Assembly: GCF_001997295.1 (NCBI RefSeq)
Contig: NZ_CP019605.1
Span: 62,001-126,000 of the forward strand
Direction of reading: 5' to 3'
Source of the DNA: Tessaracoccus flavus
Lineage (GTDB): Bacteria > Actinomycetota > Actinomycetes > Propionibacteriales > Propionibacteriaceae
DNA length: 64,000 nt
Positions 44,132 to 52,911 of this stretch are shown piece after piece. The notes below the pieces were generated by a model. That model saw only the letters and a list, made by a program, of their open reading frames with translations, was not told the origin of the DNA and did not search any database. Positions within the stretch are counted from its first letter, which is position 1. Every line of letters starts with the position of its first letter. Made by a program: the position numbers and the translations under genes.

Positions 44132-44518
44132 TTAGGCCCCCTCGGAGTCATCCCGATGGGTGATGAGCTCACCGAGGATGACACCCTCAGTGCTGGCGAT
44201 CACCGCTTCGACGTCGGCCAGCCGCGCCTCGAGGTGCTCGCGAGCACTGCCGACGGACCCGTCGAGTGAGCTGCGGACCCGCTCGAGCTCGGTCACGATG
44301 GCCGACAGCCGCGCTGCCTCGGCGCGCTGGTCCCGCCGACGTTGTCCGCCCACCAGCCGCATCCTCAGATGCGAGGCGGCGACGGATCCCCCGGTGGCGA
44401 CACCCAGCATCGCGAGCGCCCAGTTCTTGAGGCCGAGCGCCGCGAGGATCGTGGCGAGGGCGCTGGCACCCAGCGAGCCGGCAAGGCTCGCGCGGTACAG
44501 GGTCTTCGTGTCATTCAT
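44132..44518 (-). CDS. Small membrane protein with coiled coil, paralogue 2
   Basis: 128 aa: two N-terminal membrane segments (ASLAGSLGASALATILAALGL; NWALAMLGVATGGSVAASHL) then a charged helical tail (RRRDQRAEAARLSAIVTELERVRSSLDGS) with heptad pattern. The junction block GLKNWALAML...ASHLRMRLV is shared with the protein at 26006. The ATG at 44518 overlaps the TGA of the glycosyltransferase remnant (ATGA) and has AGGAGA upstream, so it was translated after a glycosyltransferase gene in one operon. Confidence 0.75.
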   Translation of the reverse strand: MNDTKTLYRASLAGSLGASALATILAALGLKNWALAMLGVATGGSVAASHLRMRLVGGQRRRDQRAEAARLSAIVTELERVRSSLDGSVGSAREHLEARLADVEAVIASTEGVILGELITHRDDSEGA

Positions 44519-44860
44519 GGGTTCTCCTGGGATGAGAGGGCTGACAGGACGGAGGCGACGGATCGGGCATCGCCCAGCCGGGAACGGTAATCGACCTGCT
44601 CGCGCGACAGCATCGAGCCAGGTTCGCTGTGGGCCAAGATGGGGCGCCCTGCGCCCGGTAATCGCTCAGAGCGCCGGGCACGTAAGGGTTGAATTTCGGG
44701 CCGGTGCCGCGGGTGGCGACGTCGCTGACCAGAAGCGCGTCGTAGCCCGTGGCCAGCGACAAAGAGGTGAGGTAGGGCACGGGTGCGAAAATGCCAGAGC
44801 GGCAGGTGAGGTATGCGGCCGCCCGGCTGACTGCATACCCGCTCCTCTTCCTGACCGCCT
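44515..44860 (-). pseudogene. C-terminal remnant of a glycosyltransferase
   Basis: On the minus strand one frame reads IFAPVPYLTSLSLATGYDAL, then LLVSDVATRGTGPKFNPYVPGALSDYRAQG. After a one-base slip near 44646 the next frame gives RPILAHSEPGSML and REQVDYRSRLGD before a stop that overlaps the next gene's ATG. LSDY-x-GRPI is the donor-binding C-terminal pattern of GT-B enzymes. No N-terminal part is found upstream, where the XRE promoter begins. It is thus a truncated, frameshifted gene end. Confidence 0.7.
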
Positions 44861-44884
44861 GTCAGAGATAGTTGCCAGGGTGTC

Positions 44885-44914
44885 TTGCATACCTGTCACG
44901 ATGTCAGGTATAAA
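44885..44914 (+). promoter_or_regulatory. Promoter with overlapping operator for the XRE gene
   Basis: TTGCAT (44885-44890) and TATAAA (44909-44914) with an 18-bp spacer make a near-consensus sigma-70 promoter. A 23-bp imperfect palindrome, ATACCTG-N9-CAGGTAT (44889-44911), covers spacer and -10. Further GCATACC half-sites are at 44833-44839 and, inverted, 44810-44816. The predicted start of transcription falls at the ATG at 44921, suggesting a leaderless mRNA under self-control. Confidence 0.65.
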
Positions 44915-44920
44915 TGACAT

Positions 44921-45157
44921 ATGGTACCCGGGAAGCGAGCAGGGGAAGCGCAGGAGATCAACCTGCGCATGCGAGGGGCTCGCGCCGCGAAGGGCCTGAC
45001 CCAGGCCGACCTGGCCAAGCTGGTCGGTGCGTCACGGCAGACGATCAGCCTGATCGAGGCGGGCGCCCACAACCCCACCCTGCGCCTGTGCATCGACATC
45101 GCCCGCGCGCTGGACACCGACCTCAACACCCTCTTCTGGGAAGAAAGCGAGAACTGA
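44921..45157 (+). CDS. XRE-family helix-turn-helix regulator
   Basis: 78 aa, a single HTH_3 domain: MRGARAAKGLTQADLAKLVGASRQTISLIEAGAHNPTLRLCIDIARALDTDLNTLF. The ATG at 44921 sits seven bases after the -10 box, so translation is probably leaderless; an internal ATG at 44969 would remove 16 residues. The next gene starts one base after its stop. Small XRE repressors paired with a membrane protein are common modules in Firmicutes and actinobacteria, usually self-regulating. Confidence 0.85.
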   Translation: MVPGKRAGEAQEINLRMRGARAAKGLTQADLAKLVGASRQTISLIEAGAHNPTLRLCIDIARALDTDLNTLFWEESEN

Positions 45158-45158
45158 G

Positions 45159-45656
45159 ATGGACGAGCGACAAGAGCTCAACGCTGGCCGCGCCGCGATG
45201 ATCGTACTGGCCGTGCTGATGATCGGCTGCGTGGCGGTCCTGGGGTGGGAGTATCTCCGCACCCAGGAGGTCACCAACACGGCGGCGATCGTGGTCATGC
45301 TGGGGGCCGGGGGCCTGTTCGTGCTGATCCAGCGGATGTTCGGGGCCGAGGCGCCGCGCACCTTCCTGGGCCAGGAGCTGCCGACCGGGCCCTCGGCGCC
45401 GGAGAGGGCCGAGCGCCGCCGCGCCTACGCCGTCGACGCCGGGCTGTTCGCCGTGGCGATGACCGTGCTCACCTTCGGCGGCATCCTGCTGGGCGACGCG
45501 AGCGACCTGCTGCCGATCGAGGGTCCCCTGGGCCTGGCGCTGCTCGCCGCGCTCGAGCTGGTCGGCGGCTTCGCGATCTTCTACGCCTTCAACTGGGTCC
45601 TGGGCGAGTCCGCAGCCCGCGGGGTTGAGAAGAAGCTGGCCCGGCTGGAAGCCTGA
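45159..45656 (+). CDS. Small integral membrane protein paired with XRE
   Basis: 165 aa with four hydrophobic segments: AAMIVLAVLMIGCVAVLGW, TAAIVVMLGAGGLFVLI, YAVDAGLFAVAMTVLTFGGILLG and LGLALLAALELVGGFAIFYAFNW. The middle loop (QRMFGAEAPRTFLGQELPTG) is polar and likely cytoplasmic. No precise family is recognised; the topology and its place behind an XRE gene resemble the DUF2178/DUF3169-like partners of such regulators. Function unknown. Its 3' end is convergent with the truncated LLM gene. Confidence 0.7.
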   Translation: MDERQELNAGRAAMIVLAVLMIGCVAVLGWEYLRTQEVTNTAAIVVMLGAGGLFVLIQRMFGAEAPRTFLGQELPTGPSAPERAERRRAYAVDAGLFAVAMTVLTFGGILLGDASDLLPIEGPLGLALLAALELVGGFAIFYAFNWVLGESAARGVEKKLARLEA

Positions 45657-45693
45657 CGTCGAGCGACGAGGGGGCGCCGGTGCGACGAGGGCC

Positions 45694-46535
45694 TCAGCCG
45701 GCCGCCTTGCGGAGCTTCTCGAGCAGCGGCTCGGCGACCTCGGCGAGGAACGCCTCCTGGGTGTCGCCACCGATCTGGACGAGTGCGATGTCGGTGAAGC
45801 CGGCCTCCCAGTAGGGCCTGACGGCCTCGACGACCTTGTCGAGGTCGTGGCCGCAGACCATCTGGTCGGCGACGTCCGCCGGCCGGACGAACTGGGTCGC
45901 ACCGTCGAAGCCGGCCGTGGTCGGCAGGTCGGCGTTGACGGCCCACCCGCCGGCGAACCAGCGGAATTGCTCGTGGGCCCGCTGGATCGCGGTGTCCTCG
46001 TCGGGGTCCCAGCAGATCGGGATCTGCCCGATCGCGCGGGCCTTCGTGCCGATCTTCGGGGCGCCCTTGGTGCCGTCCCAGGCCTTCAGCAGGTCGGCGC
46101 TCGGCTCGGTGGCGACCATGTGGTCGGCCAGCGGCGCGAGCTCGTCCACGGCCTTCTCCCCGCCGACGGCGACCGCGATCTCGACGCCGTCCTCGGGCAG
46201 GTCCCAGATCCGGGCGGAGGCGACGTCGAAATGGTCGCCGTGGTGGTCGACGAGCTCACCGGTATGCAGCAGCCGGATGATCTCGATGGCCTCGGCGAGC
46301 ATGTGCTGACGGGTGTCGACGGTGGGCCAGCCCTCGCCGGTCACGTGCTCGTTGAGGTTCTCCCCGCTGCCCAGCCCGAGGGTGAAGCGGCCGTCCGCGA
46401 GCAGCTGGAGGGTGGCTGCCTTCTGCGCGACGACGGCCGGGTGGTAGCGCATCGTCGGGCAGGTCACGTAGGTCATCAGCTCGACCCGCTCGGTGGCGTG
46501 GGCCACCGCGCCCAGCACCGACCAGGCGTGCGGGC
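45694..46535 (-). pseudogene. LLM-class (F420-type) oxidoreductase, 5' truncated
   Basis: From PHAWSVLGAVAHATERVELMTYVTCPTMRYHPAVVAQKAATLQLLADGRFTLGLGSGENLNEHVTGEGW to the C-terminus this matches the G6PDH-like LLM group well. The expected N-terminal 35-40 residues (strand 1 and the DHxxPW region) are missing. The frame upstream of 46533 reads arbitrary residues from the neighbouring glycosyltransferase. The break is at 46533-46550. Probably non-functional; the join is either a recombination scar or a misassembly. Confidence 0.8.
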
Positions 46536-47440
46536 CGGGAATCGGGGTGCTCAGTGAGGTACCGCGCGATGAAGTCGGCTTGGGTGTTGATGAGGTACGT
46601 GCGGATGGCGCCCAGGTCACCGCCCCGCAGCTGCTGGCGCGTGAGTTCCTCGATGACGTCGAGTCGTTGGACCACCATGAAGTCCCACGTCATGCCCTGG
46701 CGGCCGTGGGAGTGCTCCCGCACGGCGCGCCGGTAGCGAGCACCTCTGAACGCCGGCGTCGTGTCGAAGCGCAGTCCCTCGGCCTCGAACAGGTCGGTCC
46801 ACAGCGCCACGTCCTCGCCGCTTCTCATGGCGGGGTCGAAGGGGTGCCGTCGCATGGCCGCGATGGGGACCAGCTTGAGCGTCGAGATGGACAGGGGCCG
46901 GATGAGGTCGACGGGGTCGACGATGCCCTCCCGGGCGAGGATCGTCTCGTTGATGTGTGACGACATCTCCACCCCGTCGTCCCCGACGTCGACGATCCCC
47001 GCCACTGGGACGACCGTCTCGTCGGTCGCTGAGGCGAGCATGGCCTCCAGGTAGTTCGGGGTGAGGGAGTCGTCGACGTCGAGGAGCGTCAGCCAGGGCG
47101 CGCGGGCGACGGATGCCCCTACGTTGCGGGCAGGGCTGATGCCGCGACTCGAGCGGGCCAGCTGGTGGTGCAGGCCGGATTCGGCGAGCAGGTCGCGGGC
47201 GACGTCGTAGCCGCCGTCCTCGGGGCCGTTGAAGACGAAGATGGCCTCGAAGTCGTCGCGGGGCAGCGTCTGGCTGGTCAGCGTGTCCACGCAACTCGGT
47301 AGGAACGGCAGTGCGAGGTGGCAGGGGATGACCACGGAGATCCTCAGCCCATCGGCTGGGCCGCTCGGGATCCGGTGGTCGGTGCCGTCCAGGCCCGGAT
47401 CGTCCTGCTCGGTGCCTGCTGGGGCGTGATGGTCGGCCAT
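46256..47440 (-). CDS. GT2 glycosyltransferase, 3' truncated and fused out of frame
   Basis: Residues 30-300 form a GT2 enzyme: LRISVVIPCHLALPFLPSCVDTLTSQTL, FNGPEDGGYDVAR, SSRGISPARNVGASVARAPWLTLLDVDDSLTPNYL (DVDD metal motif) and GEDVALWTDLFE. After about residue 302 (ARYLTEHPDSRP) the frame enters the LLM sequence in the wrong phase and yields Arg/Gly-rich nonsense until 46256. The catalytic domain is complete, so the product might still fold, but the natural C-terminus is lost. Start ATG 47440. It would belong to the glycan locus. Confidence 0.75.
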   Translation of the reverse strand: MADHHAPAGTEQDDPGLDGTDHRIPSGPADGLRISVVIPCHLALPFLPSCVDTLTSQTLPRDDFEAIFVFNGPEDGGYDVARDLLAESGLHHQLARSSRGISPARNVGASVARAPWLTLLDVDDSLTPNYLEAMLASATDETVVPVAGIVDVGDDGVEMSSHINETILAREGIVDPVDLIRPLSISTLKLVPIAAMRRHPFDPAMRSGEDVALWTDLFEAEGLRFDTTPAFRGARYRRAVREHSHGRQGMTWDFMVVQRLDVIEELTRQQLRGGDLGAIRTYLINTQADFIARYLTEHPDSRPARLVGAGRGGPRHRAGRADDLRDLPDDALPPGRRRAEGSHPPAARGRPLHPRAGQRGEPQRARDRRGLAHRRHPSAHARRGHRDHPAAAYR

Positions 47441-47640
47441 CCTGGGCCCTTCGAGTCGGAGTTCTTGCGGCGAGCCTACCCAGTGAGAGCGATGTCGAGG
47501 GACTGCGCTCCTCTGGGGGCCTGCTGAACAATCATCCTTCGGCTGAGGCGCACCGGATCGGGCGATCTGCTCCTAGGGCGACAACGGTCGGCAAGTGCTC
47601 AGGCGGTATGCTCGCTCTCAGCGATCGAAGGGATTGGTGA

Positions 47641-48237
47641 ATGGTTCGCATCCAGGACAGCGCCGACGTTTCTCCCGACGCAGTTATCGGCGAAGGCTCC
47701 TCCATCTGGCATCTGGCTCAGGTGCGCGAAGGGGCAGTGCTCGGCGAGAACTGCATTGTCGGACGAGGCGCGTACGTCGGCACCGGCGTGAAGATGGGCG
47801 ACAACTGCAAGCTGCAGAACTACGCACTCGTGTACGAACCCGCTGAGTTGGAGGACGGCGTCTTCGTCGGCCCCGCCGTCGTGTTCACCAACGACCACTT
47901 CCCCCGCTCGATCGACCCCGACGGGAAGCTCAAGCGCGGCGACGACTGGGAGCCCGTCGGCGTGACCTGCAAGAAGGGCTCGTCGATCGGTGCCCGCGCG
48001 GTGTGCGTGGCGCCCGTGACGATCGGCAGCTGGGCCATGGTTGCGGCCGGCGCGGTCGTGACCAAGGATGTCCCCGATTTCGCGCTGGTGGCGGGCGTTC
48101 CCGCCAAGCGCATCCGCTGGGTGGGCCGCGCTGGCGTGCCGCTCGAGCGGGGCGACGCCGAGGGGCTGTGGGTGTGCCCGCAGACCGGCGCGCAGTACCA
48201 GGAACAAGACGAAACCCTCGTGGAGGTAACACAGTGA
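47641..48237 (+). CDS. UDP-2-acetamido-3-amino-uronate N-acetyltransferase (WbpD-like)
   Basis: 198 aa, left-handed beta-helix acetyltransferase built of hexapeptide repeats (VIGEGSSIWHLAQVREGAVLGENCIVGRGAYVGTGVKMGDNCKLQN). The NDHFPRS block and the C-terminal VAGVPAKRIRWVGRAG match the WbpD/WlbB group, which acetylates the 3-amino group of UDP-GlcNAc3NA. ATG at 47641, GAAGG upstream. First gene of a tight three-gene operon with the aminotransferase and dehydrogenase of the same pathway. The 200 bp before it has no gene; a weak TATGCT -10 is at 47607. Confidence 0.88.
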   Translation: MVRIQDSADVSPDAVIGEGSSIWHLAQVREGAVLGENCIVGRGAYVGTGVKMGDNCKLQNYALVYEPAELEDGVFVGPAVVFTNDHFPRSIDPDGKLKRGDDWEPVGVTCKKGSSIGARAVCVAPVTIGSWAMVAAGAVVTKDVPDFALVAGVPAKRIRWVGRAGVPLERGDAEGLWVCPQTGAQYQEQDETLVEVTQ

Positions 48238-49322
48238 CCGAATTCATCCCCCCGGCGAAGCCGATCATCGGCGACGAGGAGCGTGAAGCCGTCGATCGCG
48301 TGCTGCGCTCCGGCATGATCGCCCAGGGCCCCGAGGTGGCCGCGTTCGAACAGGAGTTCTCCGAGCACTTCGGGCTGGGGCGCGCCTGCGTGGCAGTCAA
48401 CTCCGGCACCTCCGGCCTCCATCTCGGTCTGCTGAGCTCCGGCATCGGGGCGGGCGACGAGGTCATCGTGCCGTCTTTCACGTTCGCCGCCACCGCGAAC
48501 TCGGTAGCGCTCACCGGCGCCACCCCCGTGTTCGCCGACATCGCGCTGGACGACTTCACGCTCGATCCCGAGTCGGTCGAGGCCTCCATCACGGAGCGCA
48601 CCAAGGCCATAATGCCGGTGCACCTCTACGGACACCCGGCGAAGATGGACGCGCTCCAGGCCATCGCGGAGAAGCACGGCCTCATGCTGTTCGAGGATGC
48701 CGCACAGGCCCACGGGGCCGCGCTCAACGGCACCCCCGTCGGCGCGTTCGGCACCTTCGCGATGTTCTCGCTCTACCCCACCAAGAACATGACCTCCGGC
48801 GAGGGTGGCATGGTGTCGGCCGCGAACGACGAGGTCGAGCGCAACCTGCGGCTCTACCGCAACCAGGGAATGCTGCAGCAGTACCACAACGAGGTCGTCG
48901 GGCTGAACAACCGGATGACCGACATCCACGCCGCGATCGGCCGCGTCCAGCTCACCAAGGTGGGCGCCTGGACGAAGCAGCGCCAGGACAACGCTGCGTT
49001 CCTGACTGCGAACCTCGACGGCGTCGTGCCCCCGTCGGTCGCCGATGGCGCGGTGCACGTCTACCACCAGTACACGGTGCGCGTTGAGGGCGACCGCGAC
49101 GGCATGGCCAAGGCGCTGAAGGAGGAGTACAACGTCGGGTCCGGCATGTTCTACCCCGTGCCCAACCACCGCCTCAAGCCGTTCATGGCAGACGTCCAGC
49201 TCGACAACACCGAACAGGCCGCCCGCGAGTGCCTGTCGCTGCCTGTGCACCCGTCGCTGAGCCAGGGCGACCTGGAGCGCATCGTCGAGGCCGTCAACGC
49301 CGTCGCGAAGGCTGGTGCGTGA
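48234..49322 (+). CDS. DegT/DnrJ/EryC1 aminotransferase (WbpE-like)
   Basis: 362-aa PLP sugar aminotransferase that would transaminate the 3-keto sugar to UDP-GlcNAc3NA. PLP lysine K184 in FSLYPTKNMTSGEGGM; also VNSGTSGLHLGLL, FEDAAQAHGA and NNRMTDIHAAIGRVQL. The frame extends upstream, but the GTG at 48234 overlaps the preceding stop (GTGA) and has GGAGG in front. Operon context with WbpD- and WbpB-like genes fixes the likely substrate. Confidence 0.88.
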   Translation: MTEFIPPAKPIIGDEEREAVDRVLRSGMIAQGPEVAAFEQEFSEHFGLGRACVAVNSGTSGLHLGLLSSGIGAGDEVIVPSFTFAATANSVALTGATPVFADIALDDFTLDPESVEASITERTKAIMPVHLYGHPAKMDALQAIAEKHGLMLFEDAAQAHGAALNGTPVGAFGTFAMFSLYPTKNMTSGEGGMVSAANDEVERNLRLYRNQGMLQQYHNEVVGLNNRMTDIHAAIGRVQLTKVGAWTKQRQDNAAFLTANLDGVVPPSVADGAVHVYHQYTVRVEGDRDGMAKALKEEYNVGSGMFYPVPNHRLKPFMADVQLDNTEQAARECLSLPVHPSLSQGDLERIVEAVNAVAKAGA

Positions 49323-50314
49323 CCGTGGCGAACCTCCGTGCCGGCCTCATCGGCCTGGGCAGCATGGGCCGCCACCATGCCCGTAACCTGCGTTCCATCG
49401 ACGGCGTCGACCTGGTGGCCGTCGCCGATCCCGGCGGCGACCCGCACGGCGTCGCGGGCTCGCTCGAGGTCCTCCCCGATGTCGAGGCGCTGATCGCCCA
49501 GGGCGTCGACTACGTCGTCGTGGCCACCCCGACGGTCTACCACGAGGCCATCGGTCTCGCGTTGGCCGACGCCGGCGTGCATGCGCTGATCGAGAAGCCA
49601 CTGGCCGCCGATACCGGTGCTGCCCGCCGTCTCGCTGAGGCATTCGCGTCGAAGGGGCTGGTGGGTGCCACGGGCCACATCGAGCGCTACAACCCGTCGC
49701 TGCAGAGTCTGCGCAAGCGCCTCGAGGCCGGCGATCTGGGTGATCTCTACCAGATCACCACCCGCCGTCAGGGCCCGTTCCCTGCGCGCATCGCCGACGT
49801 CGGCGTGGTCAAGGACCTCGCCAGCCACGACGTCGACCTCACCGCGTGGGTGACCCAGCGCAAGTTTGAACTGGTGGCCGCCCGCACGATGAGCAAGGCC
49901 GGCCGCCAGTACGAGGACATGGTGTCGGCGACCTGCCAGCTCGAAGGTGGCCTGATGAGTAACCACCTCGTCAACTGGCTGACGCCCACCAAGGAGCGGC
50001 TCACGGTCGTGACGGGCGAGAAGGGCATGTTCGTCGCGGACACGCTGACGGCCGACCTGACGTTCTACGCCAACGGCCAGGTTGCCACCACCTGGGACGA
50101 CATCGCGCAGTTCCGCGGCGTCTCCGAGGGCGACGTCACCCGGTTCGCCATCTCGAAGCCGGAGCCGCTGCGCACCGAGCACGAGGCGTTCCGCGACGCG
50201 GTGCTGGGCAAGGACGCGGACATCGTCACTCTGGAGCAGGGCGCCCGCGTCGTCGAGGTCTGCGAGGCGATGATCCAGTCGGCCAAGACGGGCCAGTTCA
50301 TCTCGGTCAGCTGA
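49319..50314 (+). CDS. Gfo/Idh/MocA oxidoreductase (WbpB-like)
   Basis: 331 aa. Rossmann motif RAGLIGLGSMGRHHARNLR, catalytic-site block HALIEKPLAADT and the C-terminal domain with GHIERYNPSLQSLR. It would oxidise C3 of UDP-GlcNAc-uronate, the step before transamination. GTG at 49319 overlaps the aminotransferase stop (GTGA), the same coupling as between the first two genes. Last of the operon; the REP-like element follows immediately. Confidence 0.87.
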   Translation: MTVANLRAGLIGLGSMGRHHARNLRSIDGVDLVAVADPGGDPHGVAGSLEVLPDVEALIAQGVDYVVVATPTVYHEAIGLALADAGVHALIEKPLAADTGAARRLAEAFASKGLVGATGHIERYNPSLQSLRKRLEAGDLGDLYQITTRRQGPFPARIADVGVVKDLASHDVDLTAWVTQRKFELVAARTMSKAGRQYEDMVSATCQLEGGLMSNHLVNWLTPTKERLTVVTGEKGMFVADTLTADLTFYANGQVATTWDDIAQFRGVSEGDVTRFAISKPEPLRTEHEAFRDAVLGKDADIVTLEQGARVVEVCEAMIQSAKTGQFISVS

Positions 50315-50329
50315 CCGCTCCCTGAGCGT

Positions 50330-50542
50330 CCGTCGAAGGGTGGTCCCTGAGCAGGGCCGGCGAGCGCAGCGAGCAGCCCGTCCGTCGAAGGGTAACGACC
50401 TTGTGGTCTTCGCCGCCCCCGACCACAGGGCGGCGGCCACGGTCACGGCCGTAACCCTTCGACAAGCTCAGGGATCAAAAACCGACAAGCTCAGGGATCA
50501 AAAACCGACAAGCTCAGGGATCAAAAACCGACAAGCTCAGGG
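50330..50542. repeat. REP-like element with 23-bp tandem tail
   Basis: The element opens GTCGAAGGGTGGTCCCTGAGC, continues with GTCGAAGGGTAACG, a GC-rich middle and CGTAACCCTTCGACAAGC, and then a 23-bp unit (GACAAGCTCAGGGATC then AAAAACC) is repeated from 50461, 50484 and 50507, with a partial copy at 50530. It ends at the stop codon of kbl and lies between convergent genes. Confidence 0.78.
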
Positions 50543-51730
<1,188 letters not shown>

Positions 51731-51732
51731 GT

Positions 51733-52758
51733 CTACTCCCAGTTCAGAATGACCTTGCCGGAGCGCCCATCGGCGGCCACGGCGAAGGCTTCGGCGAAAT
51801 CGGTGTGGTCGAAGCGGTGGGTGATGACCCCGGAGATGTCCAGACCGGAGCTGAGCAGCGAACTCATGGCGTACCACGTCTCGAAGATCTGGCGTCCGGT
51901 GACGCCCTGCAGCGTCAGCATGCTGAAGATGACCTTCGCCAGATCCAACGGAACCTCCCGGGTGGGGGTGCCGAGCAGGGCGATGCGCCCGCCGTGGACC
52001 ATGTGATCGATCATCGACGTCAGCGCCGCGGGGGAACCCGACATCTCGAGCCCGATGTCGAAGCCCTCCTTCATGTCGATGCGTCGGTAGAGCTCGCTCA
52101 GGGAATCGCGGCCGGGGTTGACGGTGTGTTGGAGTCCGAGACCGCGCGCCAGTTCCAGCCTCTCGTCGGAAATGTCGGAGACGACGACGTGACGCGCGCC
52201 TTGGAACTGCGCGACGAGCGCGGCCATGATGCCGATCGGTCCGGCGCCCGTGACGAGCACGTCCTCGGCCAGCGCGGGGAACTGCAGCGCGGTGTGGACG
52301 GCGTTGCCGAACGGGTCGAAGATGGCGGCGACGTCGGGGTCGAGCCCCGGCTGGTGGACCCAGACGTTGCCCGCGGGCATCGCGAAGTACTCGGCGAATG
52401 CCCCGTCGACGTGGTACCCGATCCCTCGAGTGTTGCCGCACAGATGGCGCTTGCCGGCGAGGCACGCGCGGCAGCGACCGCAGACGTAGTGGCCCTCACC
52501 GGAGACGAACTGGCCGACCTCGAGGTCGGTCACCGATGAGCCGAGCTCGACGATCGTGCCGCAGAATTCGTGCCCGACGATCCGCGGCGTCGCGACCGTC
52601 CGCTCGGCCCAGCCGTCCCAGCGCTCGATGTGCACGTCGGTGCCACAGATGCCCGTGCGCTGGACTTTGATCAGCACCTCGTTCGGGCCGACGACGGGCT
52701 CCGGCACGTCGATCAGGTCCAGGCCGGGCCCGGGACCGGTCTTCACCAGCGCCTTCAT
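51733..52758 (-). CDS. tdh: L-threonine 3-dehydrogenase
   Basis: Zinc alcohol-dehydrogenase fold, oxidises threonine to 2-amino-3-ketobutyrate with NAD+. 341 aa from MKALVKTG, the same as E. coli Tdh. Catalytic zinc site C38 in [13 protein letters not shown] with H in IVGHEF; structural zinc lobe [18 protein letters not shown] site [16 protein letters not shown] prefer the ATG at 52758 (GAGAGG 7 nt away) over that at 52764. Operon with kbl. Unrelated to glycan synthesis. Confidence 0.95.
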   Translation of the reverse strand: MKALVKTGPGPGLDLIDVPEPVVGPNEVLIKVQRTGICGTDVHIERWDGWAERTVATPRIVGHEFCGTIVELGSSVTDLEVGQFVSGEGHYVCGRCRACLAGKRHLCGNTRGIGYHVDGAFAEYFAMPAGNVWVHQPGLDPDVAAIFDPFGNAVHTALQFPALAEDVLVTGAGPIGIMAALVAQFQGARHVVVSDISDERLELARGLGLQHTVNPGRDSLSELYRRIDMKEGFDIGLEMSGSPAALTSMIDHMVHGGRIALLGTPTREVPLDLAKVIFSMLTLQGVTGRQIFETWYAMSSLLSSGLDISGVITHRFDHTDFAEAFAVAADGRSGKVILNWE

Positions 52759-52911
52759 GCGCATCCTCTCTGTGAGCTCCCGACCCGATCATTCCAGGCC
52801 CGATGCCCCAGGCGCAGCAGGGGCACCGGAACCGCCACGTCCGGGATCGGAGGCCCCGGCGCTAGACTGGCCCAGGCCCTCCGGCCGCCAGCTTCAGCCA
52901 AGGAGACACAC

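Noticed and set aside
48003..48233. Upstream extension of the WbpE-like aminotransferase
   Set aside because: The extension overlaps the acetyltransferase gene in another frame; GTG 48234 with GGAGG and a 4-nt overlap is the better start.
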